This document shows positions 28,470 to 36,733 of a stretch of 64,000 nucleotides of DNA, piece by piece; positions within the stretch are counted from its first letter, which is position 1; every line of letters starts with the position of its first letter. Under the pieces are notes generated by a model. The model was given only the letters and a program-made list of their open reading frames with translations. It ran no database searches and was not told the DNA's origin. Location of the stretch: NCBI RefSeq assembly GCF_907164905.1, contig NZ_CAJRAF010000002.1:2604001-2668000 (forward strand). Direction: 5' to 3'. The stretch comes from Dyadobacter sp. CECT 9275. GTDB taxonomy: Bacteria > Bacteroidota > Bacteroidia > Cytophagales > Spirosomataceae. The position numbers and the translations under genes were made by a program.

Positions 28470-28543
28470 GGGGTCAAGACAATAAAAATAACGGATATTT
28501 GTACGCTCTTATGCCCGTTTAAATCCATTGATCCACAAAAAAT

Positions 28544-28828
28544 ATGGCAAATATCACTAAAGAAAGTATAGTACAGCGCAATGAAAACAGGGTTATTACT
28601 ACCAAACTTGGCGATGAATTGGTGATGATGGATATAGAAAAGGGCACCTACATCTGCGTGAACAGGACCGGAACTGTAATATGGCAAAATATTGAAAAAC
28701 CTATCAAAGTGGCAGATTTAATTGCCGGTTTAAATAATATGTACAAAACGGAAGAATCGCTATGTGCCGCAGATACGTTAGAATATCTAGAAACGCTATT
28801 GGCTGAGAAAATAATTAGCTTGCTTTAA
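28544..28828 (+). CDS. PqqD-family peptide-recognition protein (lasso B1-like)
   Basis: 94 residues with the PqqD fold pattern: VITTKLGDELVMMDIEKGTYICVNRTGTVIWQNIE, then helical segments ending in LETLLAEKIISLL. Stand-alone PqqD/RRE proteins bind the leader of RiPP precursors and present them to the peptidase. About 0.9 kb further on, on the opposite strand, lies a lasso precursor gene, so it is probably its recognition protein (B1). It starts 62 bp after the IS3 remnant, whose arrival may have separated it from former partners. No B2 peptidase is adjacent. Confidence 0.8.
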   Translation: MANITKESIVQRNENRVITTKLGDELVMMDIEKGTYICVNRTGTVIWQNIEKPIKVADLIAGLNNMYKTEESLCAADTLEYLETLLAEKIISLL

Positions 28829-28907
28829 AGCCGACTTAACAACAACAAGGCTTGAAAAACATTAACATAGGCATCCAATGTTGTTGAAATAGGGAATTGA
28901 AGCTAAC

Positions 28908-29072
28908 GTATATAGTATAGTAATTAGTTTACTCGTAGTACGAGCGGGTGCAATACCCAAAGCTGAGAGGAAATTTGAATTTAGAAATAAAGTAAACGAA
29001 AATATAGACTTTACAATCAAGGATTCAGGACTCTTACTCGTGATGGGAGCTTTGCAAATTAAACACATGTAA
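28908..29072 (+). pseudogene. AlkB-like 2OG-Fe(II) dioxygenase fragment
   Basis: An open stretch of 54 codons before TAA reads AIPKAERKFEFRNK and then GLLLVMGALQIKH, resembling the core of AlkB-type repair dioxygenases (GAERxFxFRHK ... SLLVMKG). The iron-ligand HxD region and the C-terminus are absent and there is no start, so this is a relic. Confidence 0.5.
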
Positions 29073-29362
29073 TTAAAAATCAATTATTTAACCAAAATAG
29101 ACTCTTGAATTCAAAAAATGAAAAACGGGAAGGGCTCGAGGGACAACAGTGAATGAGAGCCGCCGTAACCAACCAAATCATAGGAATATTGAGTTAGATT
29201 TTACACCTACCTGAGCAGAGGCCAGACAAGCTGGGTGTTTTTTGCTTTTACGATGCTATTATTCTGGTGATTCAGTATGATGCTATAACGTATAAAGCCT
29301 TTTACAGCGTAACCGTCTAACTAAAGTAGACCAACGTCACCATCAGGTATCTATTTAGGGCC

Positions 29363-29593
29363 TCATAGGTCATTTCCTTCCGGGTAATCAAACAGCGCCA
29401 GCTTATGCCCGGGATCAGTATGTATCCATATGAATTCCAATTTATGTTCTTTAGCCAATGCTTTCGGCGCTGAGAATCGCTTTTTTCCCTTCGAGTACTT
29501 TTCCAAGCTAGCCCGTATCATTATGATACCTAAATCAGTCCAGACTTTAAATAGCCCTTCCTCCAACGCGTAAACAGTATTTTTTGAAATCAA
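29363..29593 (-). CDS. Small hypothetical protein
   Basis: 76 codons with a TTG start (an in-frame stop lies not far upstream). Contains LEKYSKGKKRFSAPKALAKEHKLEFIW; I recognise no family. Between the AlkB relic and the lasso precursor. It could be a fragment of a longer gene. Confidence 0.3.
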   Translation of the reverse strand: MISKNTVYALEEGLFKVWTDLGIIMIRASLEKYSKGKKRFSAPKALAKEHKLEFIWIHTDPGHKLALFDYPEGNDL

Positions 29594-29766
29594 TTCTGTT
29601 ACTGTGTCGTATGTAGGTTACCCGGAACAAGAAATTCTTCGTGGAATCACATGAGTGTAGTTTGTTTATTTTCGCCCCAAAAGCAACCCCAGACCTGTTA
29701 ATAATTCAGAATTAACGCCCCATTTCATTTAAAAGCCAAAGAACGACTCTATTAAATCTATTCATT

Positions 29767-29916
29767 TCAACTTTCTTGCGAGCCGAAATCTGGCCCCGCC
29801 ACACCATTTCCATGAGTTTTTGTGGCAACGGAGGTGATTATGATTTCTGGCTTAATCCAGCTTTCAGTAATTTCCTGCATCTGATTTTCTTGAAGTCTTT
29901 CGTTTTCCATTGTCAT
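29767..29916 (-). CDS. lasA: Lasso peptide precursor (leader plus 14-residue core)
   Basis: A 49-residue ORF too short for usual gene calling. The leader contains WIKPEI, the YxxPxL-like box bound by PqqD-type B1 proteins, and ends SVATKTH, with Thr at the penultimate position as lasso maturation requires. The predicted core is GNGVAGPDFGSQES: Gly1 as amino donor, Asp8 as ring acceptor (8-residue macrolactam) and tail FGSQES ending in Ser. Neighbours on the same strand upstream are a lasso cyclase and an HPr-kinase homologue. A Ser C-terminus fits PadeK-type phosphorylation known for paeninodin. Core boundaries are inferred from family rules. Confidence 0.85.
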   Translation of the reverse strand: MTMENERLQENQMQEITESWIKPEIIITSVATKTHGNGVAGPDFGSQES

Positions 29917-29943
29917 GAAATATTAAAGTTGCATATAATGAAA

Positions 29944-29973
29944 TAAAGATAGTAAATCTTTATAAAATAACAA
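29944..29973 (-). promoter_or_regulatory. Putative promoter of lasA
   Basis: On the minus strand TTG, 19 nt, then TATCTTTA: a close fit to the Bacteroidota consensus TTG-N19-21-TAnnTTTG. It ends 27 bp before the lasA ATG. Confidence 0.5.
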
Positions 29974-30854
29974 AAATTAGAGTTTGGTCCGGGAATTATG
30001 TTTGGCAAACTGGGTAAAGTCTTTGCAACATGATCTGAATATCTGCTAAAAACAGCCATCAAATGAAAGATGAAGTACTATTTGTCTGAAAAGCCGGGTC
30101 CCCTGGACGATTTGACCAGGCAATTGCTCTTTCACCATAGATCATCAGTGGCAACCGGCACAAAACCGTTAGTTGATTCGGACTTCTCTGCTTTCTCGAA
30201 ATCGGTCCCCATTTTTTTACTTTTTCCGTAAAATGTCATTAAATACTTGATCTCCCTCTATTTTTGATAAATGCTCGTCCTGGCAGATAAGTTCGGGCAT
30301 TAATGCAACTGCGGCTGTTCCGCCTGCTAGGTTAGCAGCGGGTGCATAGACAAGTGTAAACCAAAGCCTGCCACTATGAATCAATAGCATACTTTTCCTT
30401 CCACTTTTTTTTTCTTGCATCGATTCATCGATTCCCCAAACCAGTGACCATAACTTAAAATACTGACTGTTAGTGTAAATATTTATGGATTTCCGGTCTT
30501 TACCCTCATTTTCTCTGTCGAGCTGATTAAGGGCGACATTAATGCCAGAGAATATTTATCACTTTTTCCCCTAGAAAAGTACGACATGGTGGACCGCCAA
30601 AATATAGCCTGCCAATTGGGATAAGAATCCGGAAGATTCCTCCGTTGGCAGCTAGTTCTCAATATATATAAATAGCATTCGACAGATCTGTTTCTCGCCT
30701 ACGTTGTGCATCAAAAATACCAATATTGCGCCCTATTGAGGGTCGCGGGGCGGACTATACTGTCAGTAATGTATGTTTAATGAATTCTCTACGGTTTGGC
30801 CATCGTAAAGATTACACAATCCTTATATCTAAAATCCTCAATACGCTCTTAGTT
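29974..30854. other. Region between lasA and the cyclase gene
   Basis: No convincing gene. There are open stretches at 30217-30420 (minus, 67 codons) and about 30070-30231 (plus, 53 codons). On the plus strand near 30517-30624 an uninterrupted segment reads ELIKGDINAREYLSLF. None has a recognisable family, so the region may hold relics. I looked for the Cys-His-Asp transglutaminase-like B2 peptidase expected in a lasso cluster and did not see it. Confidence 0.4.
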
Positions 30855-32744
30855 TTAAACTGAATAGCCTATGTTGTGTAATTTATCAAGCAGATAGCAA
30901 ACAATAACTGCTTGTGCCACTCTTATATCTATTATTTTACTAGGATTTCCAAAGCCCGCGAATGGAATAATCTCACTAATATGCGCTATAATTTCATTAC
31001 TATTTATGTATTTCTCAGATATTTTCTGTTTGCCCGGATTTCTTAAAATTTGGATTAACTCTTCTTTTTGATTTATTAACCGTGTAGGGCAACCTGGTGA
31101 GTAGGGTTGCTTGTCTCTTCTTTGAACTATTTCCTGCGGAATAACATGTCGCATGGCGCTTCTGATAAGATTTCTGGGGATTCCGTTCTCAATAAAGAGC
31201 CTTTCAGGTACATGTATTAAGAATTCCATCAACTCTTTATCAAAGAGAGGTGTGGAGGAATCCATATCATACCATGAATTTCTATTGTAAAGCAGTGAGA
31301 TAGTTCTTCCAATTCTGCCCGTTTCAAGCCGTTGCTTCATCCCAAGCGAAGTTTGATAATTATCCCTTTTATTTATTTCAACCGAATAATTATCTAAGAA
31401 GTCTCTGTGTAAGAACGTCTTGTTTTGCCAGTTGCTTTCTTCTTTTTTTATTATCGATCTAATGCCGTTGTACAATTTAGTGTGTGACAGATATCTGATC
31501 CTTATCTCATGCAGAATTGATTTTCCCTCCTTTTTACTCAACTTTTTAATCAAGCCAAAAGCTTCTCCAAAATTTCCATTATTTATTAAATTGTAAATAA
31601 CGCTATTGCCCTTGTTCGATATCCAGTAATCTCCACCAAAACCATTGTACAAAATTCTAATTTCTTTTTTTGCTGCAGCCTCCAGTATGGCTTTGTCCAT
31701 ATAGAAGAACACGTTAGGAAAAGTCTCATCGAGATCAAGAGCTTCATCAAGATTGGAGAGAGGTCCTGCCCCAAGAGCCTCCACGTAGGTTTGAATGATA
31801 TTTGGACAATGCCTGCCGACTATCTCAATGTAATGACGCTCGTCCTGTTCAATACCTTTATGCCCGATTGGCAGAACCGACGAGAAGGCGTATAATGGCT
31901 TGTTCTTTTTCAGAAGTAAGTCGGATAAAATATTGGCAATGCAGGTCGAGTCGAGCCCGCCACTGAGAGTAATTCCTGTTGGGACCTCAGGATTTAGCCT
32001 TTTTTCGATTGCCCGATAAAGGAGTTCTCGTGTACAGTCGTACCAATCCTCATCTTTCTTAAAATTATACTTACCTGTTGATTCTAATGTCCAGTACTTG
32101 CTTATGACCATTTTATCATCTCTCAGTATTAGTGAGTTCCCTCCGCAAAGTGCAAAGACTTCCATGTTGACAGTGATATTAGCCTTTCCTTTTCGGTAGA
32201 AGTATTCAATCAAGCTCTCTTCGTTAAAGGAGTTTGGTGAAGGTTTTGCTGCCACCACGCCTTTTACCTCGCTGCTGAAAATGAACATATCGGGCGAATT
32301 ATAATAATAGAAAGGGCGATATCCAATAGGATCGGTTGCAACAAAAAGTGTTTGGTTTTGCTTGTTCCATATTGCGAATGCAAATTCACCTTCAAGATGT
32401 TTGATGCATTCGTCGCCCCAACGTTGGTATGCTAACAGAATTATAGTCGGATCCGCTGTAATTGCGAGTTGATTCCTATGAATTCCTAATAGTGTAGACA
32501 GTTCATCCCGATTATCCAATCGGGCGTCGGCAGTTATTGTACAGTCTGAGATTGTTTGGGGTTGCTTTTCAAAGTTTTGCTGTGCGAATACTTTTAGAAG
32601 GCAATGCCCCATCGCTACATTACTTTCAATCCAAACTCCATTACCATCATTTGAACGGTGGCGTAGGGAAGTAAGTATTGCATTAACTTTGCTTTGCGCA
32701 ACAGGCATGCCTGACTTATTAATTATTCCAAAGATTGCACTCAT
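30855..32744 (-). CDS. lasC: Asparagine-synthetase-like lasso cyclase
   Basis: 629 residues. The N-terminal class II glutaminase-like domain starts MSAIFGIINKSG, lacking the Cys2 nucleophile of true AsnB, so it cannot use glutamine; this is usual for lasso cyclases. The synthetase domain has the ATP PP-loop SGGLDST at about residue 256. Lasso cyclases adenylate the side chain of the ring acceptor (here probably Asp8 of the precursor at 29767) and close the macrolactam with the Gly1 amine. Located upstream of lasA on the same strand. Confidence 0.85.
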   Translation of the reverse strand: MSAIFGIINKSGMPVAQSKVNAILTSLRHRSNDGNGVWIESNVAMGHCLLKVFAQQNFEKQPQTISDCTITADARLDNRDELSTLLGIHRNQLAITADPTIILLAYQRWGDECIKHLEGEFAFAIWNKQNQTLFVATDPIGYRPFYYYNSPDMFIFSSEVKGVVAAKPSPNSFNEESLIEYFYRKGKANITVNMEVFALCGGNSLILRDDKMVISKYWTLESTGKYNFKKDEDWYDCTRELLYRAIEKRLNPEVPTGITLSGGLDSTCIANILSDLLLKKNKPLYAFSSVLPIGHKGIEQDERHYIEIVGRHCPNIIQTYVEALGAGPLSNLDEALDLDETFPNVFFYMDKAILEAAAKKEIRILYNGFGGDYWISNKGNSVIYNLINNGNFGEAFGLIKKLSKKEGKSILHEIRIRYLSHTKLYNGIRSIIKKEESNWQNKTFLHRDFLDNYSVEINKRDNYQTSLGMKQRLETGRIGRTISLLYNRNSWYDMDSSTPLFDKELMEFLIHVPERLFIENGIPRNLIRSAMRHVIPQEIVQRRDKQPYSPGCPTRLINQKEELIQILRNPGKQKISEKYINSNEIIAHISEIIPFAGFGNPSKIIDIRVAQAVIVCYLLDKLHNIGYSV

Positions 32745-32915
32745 CCATTTCTAAGTTATTCTTATACAGTTACCGGCCATATTTTTGATGGAGTTGATTA
32801 ACTTCATACCGTTCAAGTATTTACTTTTAAGATCTTTCAGCGTTTACAAAGGTTGTATCGTATCATGCGTGTCCTGCTTAGTCGTAAATTTTCCGACAAT
32901 TTAGGATTTATTAGT

Positions 32916-34363
32916 CAATGTCGTTAAGTTAAGGGATATTCAATTGATTTAGAGAGTTTTATAATTCACATAATGCCTTTTGGATGGCTTGTACTTGCGT
33001 GGATTTGATCGATTTGGTCTGACAATTTCCCGGGTTTTCTCGACTAGATCATCAAACGCTTGAAGGGCTTGTAGGAATTTCCTTCGGATAAAGGCGGGCA
33101 CTAGGATTTGTTGTAGCATGGCCACTGCCGCGGTTCTGTTTATCTTTTGACCCCGTTTTCGCCTTTTATCTGCTTGATATTCAGCCTTTACTCGCTCTTC
33201 AATAGGAAAGGCATGTGTCGCACAAAGTGTCATTGCGAACATTTTGGCGTAAAAATCCTGCCTGACAGCAACTGCCGTTTTTCCAGAGAAATTTTCCAAC
33301 TGGATGCGACTCTTCAGCATTTTGAAGGCTTCTTCTGCTGTCCAGCGTTTGTGATAAAGTTCTTGAAAGTCGGTTATTGGAAATTGCTCGTAATCCAGTA
33401 GCGAAGTGCAGAGTATTTCGGTCTCACCAGTCGAAAGAATGACTTTTACAAGTCTGAGTGATAGTTCTTTATCATAAAATTCCGGGTAGCGATCCAGGTG
33501 GATTCGATCTTTCTTGGGGAGATTAATTTGAACGATTGTCTGCTGCAGTTGGCTTCTGCTAAACACTTCAGATACCCCCCAATTGTAGTCACTCAACCTA
33601 ATACAAAATTGTAAGTCCTTGGCATACAACAGGAAAAATAGCCACTGGGCCGGGTAGCCACGATCCAAAAGTAACAAATCGCCTTCTTGTGTATAGCTAA
33701 GATGTTTCTTGAGTAAGTCTCTCTCGCTGAGCTCGTAAGGAGCGATTTGACTGTCGATGGGGACTAAATTTTCGGTGTCGTAAAGAATGGAGGCCATTGC
33801 CATGTGAGTGGCCACTTCTGCATTGGGACCCATATGCTGCACACCCAATTCCTCCGAAATTGTCTTATGTCGAGGAAGTATCAGCCTGGTTCCATCACAT
33901 GCTAAAATGCGCATTCCCTTCCATTTTTTAACAGGAGCCTTGTCGTAAAATACTTTCAAGGAAATGCGGGACAAATGCTTGAAAGCTAACGGATTAATCT
34001 TTGATAGAGCTTGTGAAAATGCACTTTTAGTGACAGCTCTGATACTGAAATCGGATTGATTGATATTCTTATAAAAGCTATCTAGATCACGTTGCAAAGA
34101 AGATCTAATGGACATGATGAACAAAATTAAGTGCCGGATTGTCAGTTTCCTATTTCTGTATACTCCGTCAGGCTCCCCTTCGCAGCAGAGAGCTTTAAAT
34201 TGCTCATTGTCAAGCTCATAGTCTATATGTGTTTGTGACTCAATTCTATAATCCCCAGAATTTAAAGTTGTTTCATCAACCCTCTTATACTATGTATAAA
34301 TATAAGCATTTTCATTGATGTAACCCAAGGTAAATTAAGATAACCCTTAAGTTAACGACATTG
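32916..34363 (-). mobile_element. IS4-family element, complete
   Basis: Ends CAATGTCGTTAAGTTAAGGG (left) and the complement of CAATGTCGTTAACTTAAGGG (right), flanked by the 10-bp direct repeat ATTTATTAGT at 32906-32915 and 34364-34373. A 10-13 bp duplication is typical of IS4. 1448 bp with one transposase gene. It separates the HPr-kinase-like gene from the lasso cyclase gene; removing it would leave them about 0.28 kb apart. Confidence 0.9.
32949..34124 (-). CDS. IS4 family transposase
   Basis: 391 residues, apparently intact. DDE triad: Asp in LACDGTRLIL, Asp in LLLDRGYPAQW and Glu in the YREK signature YHKRWTAEEAFKMLKSR. A start at the second Met (34115) is equally plausible. No GC-rich micro-insertion is present, unlike the older transposase genes in the window. 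Confidence 0.9.
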   Translation of the reverse strand: MFIMSIRSSLQRDLDSFYKNINQSDFSIRAVTKSAFSQALSKINPLAFKHLSRISLKVFYDKAPVKKWKGMRILACDGTRLILPRHKTISEELGVQHMGPNAEVATHMAMASILYDTENLVPIDSQIAPYELSERDLLKKHLSYTQEGDLLLLDRGYPAQWLFFLLYAKDLQFCIRLSDYNWGVSEVFSRSQLQQTIVQINLPKKDRIHLDRYPEFYDKELSLRLVKVILSTGETEILCTSLLDYEQFPITDFQELYHKRWTAEEAFKMLKSRIQLENFSGKTAVAVRQDFYAKMFAMTLCATHAFPIEERVKAEYQADKRRKRGQKINRTAAVAMLQQILVPAFIRRKFLQALQAFDDLVEKTREIVRPNRSNPRKYKPSKRHYVNYKTL

Positions 34364-34492
34364 ATTTATTAGTTGCATTTCCACTTGTATCGCATGTGCC
34401 AATAAAAGAGTTGTTTATTTCAGGATATTACTTCTTGAATTCGGGTCCAAACAAAAAAAGAAAATATTTTTTTAAGACAATTTTTCCTTTCT

Positions 34493-35443
34493 TCATTTAA
34501 CAATTGAACTTCTTAGTCGCAAGTTACTTTCTATAAATTCCAAAAGGTCCTTTGGTTTACTGTCAACTGGTCGAGTTATTTCCAATACGTCGACATTGCT
34601 TATCAGATCAGAAATAAGTTTGAAACTTAGGGTTTTATTTTCTATGCTTTGGATTAAGAAGGGGCGGTAAATCTGCTTACTTACAGCGATAAATGCTTCG
34701 GTGTCTTTAATTTTATTAAGTACAAATTGCGTCTGGTTTCCCTTTTTAAGGATGATAATTTTTTCTATTGGGTAGCTACGTTTATCGAATGTATTATGAA
34801 AAAAGAAACCATATTTGTTCAAATCATGCCGAATCCTGAAAGATCTGTTACTGAATTGTGCATTGTTCAATTTTTCTATTGAGTCTTCCCATAGTTTAAT
34901 CATCGGATAGCTGGCAGTAGCAATAATTTTAGAGTTGCTTAGGGAGCGACTTAAGACAAGAATGTCATCGCAAAAAACTGTATGTCCATTGTTGATTAAA
35001 GACGCAAGCAGAGTTGATTTTCCAGCACCGGATTCTCCGGATATCAGTAACAGGTTGTTATCCCGAATTATTGCTGAGGCATGGAATGGAAGTTTATTCT
35101 TCTGGAGAAGAATTGCAGCCATAACAGTCGCAAGAATGTAAAGTCTTATTGATCTACCATCTACTTCCGGATTCAGTATTTCAACGATTATTTCATTTCC
35201 ATTTTTGGCATAGTATTTAGCGACATTATTAACCGTGAATAGAAATTCATTATTTTGGATTACATATGTAAAATCCGAGGATGAAAAACTTATTCCACCT
35301 GAAATTTCAGGTATTGTCCCAATCCTAATCATTAAGCTAGAATCTGACCTTTCCGTTTCAACCAGTTCTGGAAACTCAATCTCTGACTTTATATTAATTC
35401 CAAATCCGAAATAATAAAACATTGGTTTAAAAAATGCTAGCAT
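34493..35443 (-). CDS. HPr-kinase-like protein of the lasso locus
   Basis: 316 residues. The kinase core carries FHASAIIRDNNLLLISGESGAGKSTLL, the P-loop of HPr kinase homologues, followed by GHTVFCDDILVL. The first 100 residues are an extra domain. In paeninodin-type lasso clusters such a protein (PadeK) phosphorylates the C-terminal Ser of the precursor. The precursor here ends in Ser, so the same tailoring is a reasonable guess. It is co-directional with lasC and lasA, with an IS4 element now between it and lasC. Confidence 0.75.
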   Translation of the reverse strand: MLAFFKPMFYYFGFGINIKSEIEFPELVETERSDSSLMIRIGTIPEISGGISFSSSDFTYVIQNNEFLFTVNNVAKYYAKNGNEIIVEILNPEVDGRSIRLYILATVMAAILLQKNKLPFHASAIIRDNNLLLISGESGAGKSTLLASLINNGHTVFCDDILVLSRSLSNSKIIATASYPMIKLWEDSIEKLNNAQFSNRSFRIRHDLNKYGFFFHNTFDKRSYPIEKIIILKKGNQTQFVLNKIKDTEAFIAVSKQIYRPFLIQSIENKTLSFKLISDLISNVDVLEITRPVDSKPKDLLEFIESNLRLRSSIVK

Positions 35444-36284
35444 AATACTGAAACATATTTCTGTTGAATTAGGCTTTTAGTCAATAATCATTTTAAAAGG
35501 GTGCGGCGGAGCAGAAATCATATTCTTCATGAGGTTCTCAAATATTCCTTCTTTCATTTTATGTCGGTTGAAACGGTAAGTACATGCGTCCTTTTTTTTA
35601 TCACAAAGTCATCACTTGTCCCTAGGGGGCTTATGTATAGCGATGATTCAACAGAGTCGCCGCGATCTTCGACGACGCTGGCTTTCATTGACTTATCGCT
35701 AAAACACATCCTAATTTATTCCCTTTATAACCGCCCCCGTCAAAATCATCGCTGCATCAACCAAGGTATAGATAACCGGGGAGACGATCGCTTCAACAAA
35801 TAAGTTCTTTATCAGTCACTTCACTTTTTAAACCGGCTTCAATTTTCTAACCGCAATAATCGACAAGCCTATAAATCTGGACAGGCAAAAATTCCAGCCC
35901 AGGTAACTAATTTGTTCTTTGACCGTATCGGTCCGATGGCTTCCTTATATTTCCCTTCTTGTCCTAGGAAACTAATTTCTCTCGCAGATATGGGCCGCAG
36001 CTGATTCCAAAACTAGGTTTTATGAGCGACGAACCGCCTTATTTTTACTACGATAAGCCAGTCCGTCACTTAGGTTTTTCCCTAGGACTTACCCGCCTAG
36101 ATTGGTTCAGAACTCGTCGAATTTTTATTCCTGCTGTTCCAAAGATGCTTTGATCGGACGGCTACAATATCGCCTAAATTCGTATAAATTTGATCCGCAT
36201 TATAACTTTTACCTTGTTTATACCGATATCGGATAGCGATCATAAGTTGCTTACTTTGTGCATGTAGAAAGCGAAGATCCCAAA
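35444..36284. other. Long non-coding stretch
   Basis: About 840 bp with frequent stops in all frames and no RNA gene or repeat that I can recognise. The short open frame at 35501-35803 lacks any motif. Confidence 0.4.
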
Positions 36285-36719
36285 TTATTCTATCATCTCA
36301 TACACATCGAACTCGTATTCTACATCATTCGCGGTGACAATCGCTTTCAAGCTACCATATTTTACGTGCAGATGTATATCAACAGCATAGCTAGAACCAT
36401 AGGACATATGAGCTTTCAGAAAAGATAAAATATTTCTCTGATATATTTTTAGCATCTTCTCGCTCCACTTTTCTTCACGGAATGTGCATAGGAAAAAGTA
36501 GTATCTGGGGTTGTCGATCAAAGCGGTGATCTTTTCGAATTGTGCCTGATGCTGTTTAGCACTCTTTTCGTCAGCATAGGGTGTCGCCATAAAGCCACGT
36601 CCCTGTTTGATCCCCGGCCAGTTGAAGCGTTGCAGCACAATGAAATGCCTCCCATGCTGGATCAGGTACCGGATCATCGGCAGGTTCAGGATCTCAAAGG
36701 GGTTGTAAGCTGCGGTCAT
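36285..36719 (-). CDS. Hypothetical protein downstream of dnaE2
   Basis: 144 residues, 14 bp downstream of the dnaE2 stop on the same strand, so probably the last gene of the mutagenesis operon. Contains LPMIRYLIQHGRHFIVLQRFNWPG and FFLCTFREEKWSEK; no family recognised. No signal peptide or membrane segment. Its place suggests a role with, or at least expression alongside, DnaE2/ImuB. Confidence 0.6.
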   Translation of the reverse strand: MTAAYNPFEILNLPMIRYLIQHGRHFIVLQRFNWPGIKQGRGFMATPYADEKSAKQHQAQFEKITALIDNPRYYFFLCTFREEKWSEKMLKIYQRNILSFLKAHMSYGSSYAVDIHLHVKYGSLKAIVTANDVEYEFDVYEMIE

Positions 36720-36733
36720 ATCAGGATAAGCGG

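Larger units (their letters stand above)
27589..28481 (+). mobile_element. IS3-family element, internally deleted
   Basis: Terminal inverted repeats TGTCTTAGCCCCC (27589) and, read inward, TGTCTTGACCCCTT (28481). About 0.9 kb, shorter than a normal IS3 element (about 1.2-1.5 kb), because most of the N-terminal half of orfB is missing. At 27600-27649 a 15-bp perfect inverted repeat (CCTAAATGGCTGGAC, 20-nt loop) lies just before orfA, able to form a hairpin covering its start region. No clear target duplication. Confidence 0.8.

Noticed and set aside
30217..30420. 67-codon minus-strand ORF as the missing lasso B2 peptidase
   Set aside because: No Cys-His-Asp pattern and far too short.
35501..35803. 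100-codon ORF upstream of the HPr-kinase-like gene
   Set aside because: No recognisable domain or start signal; the region has stops in all frames.
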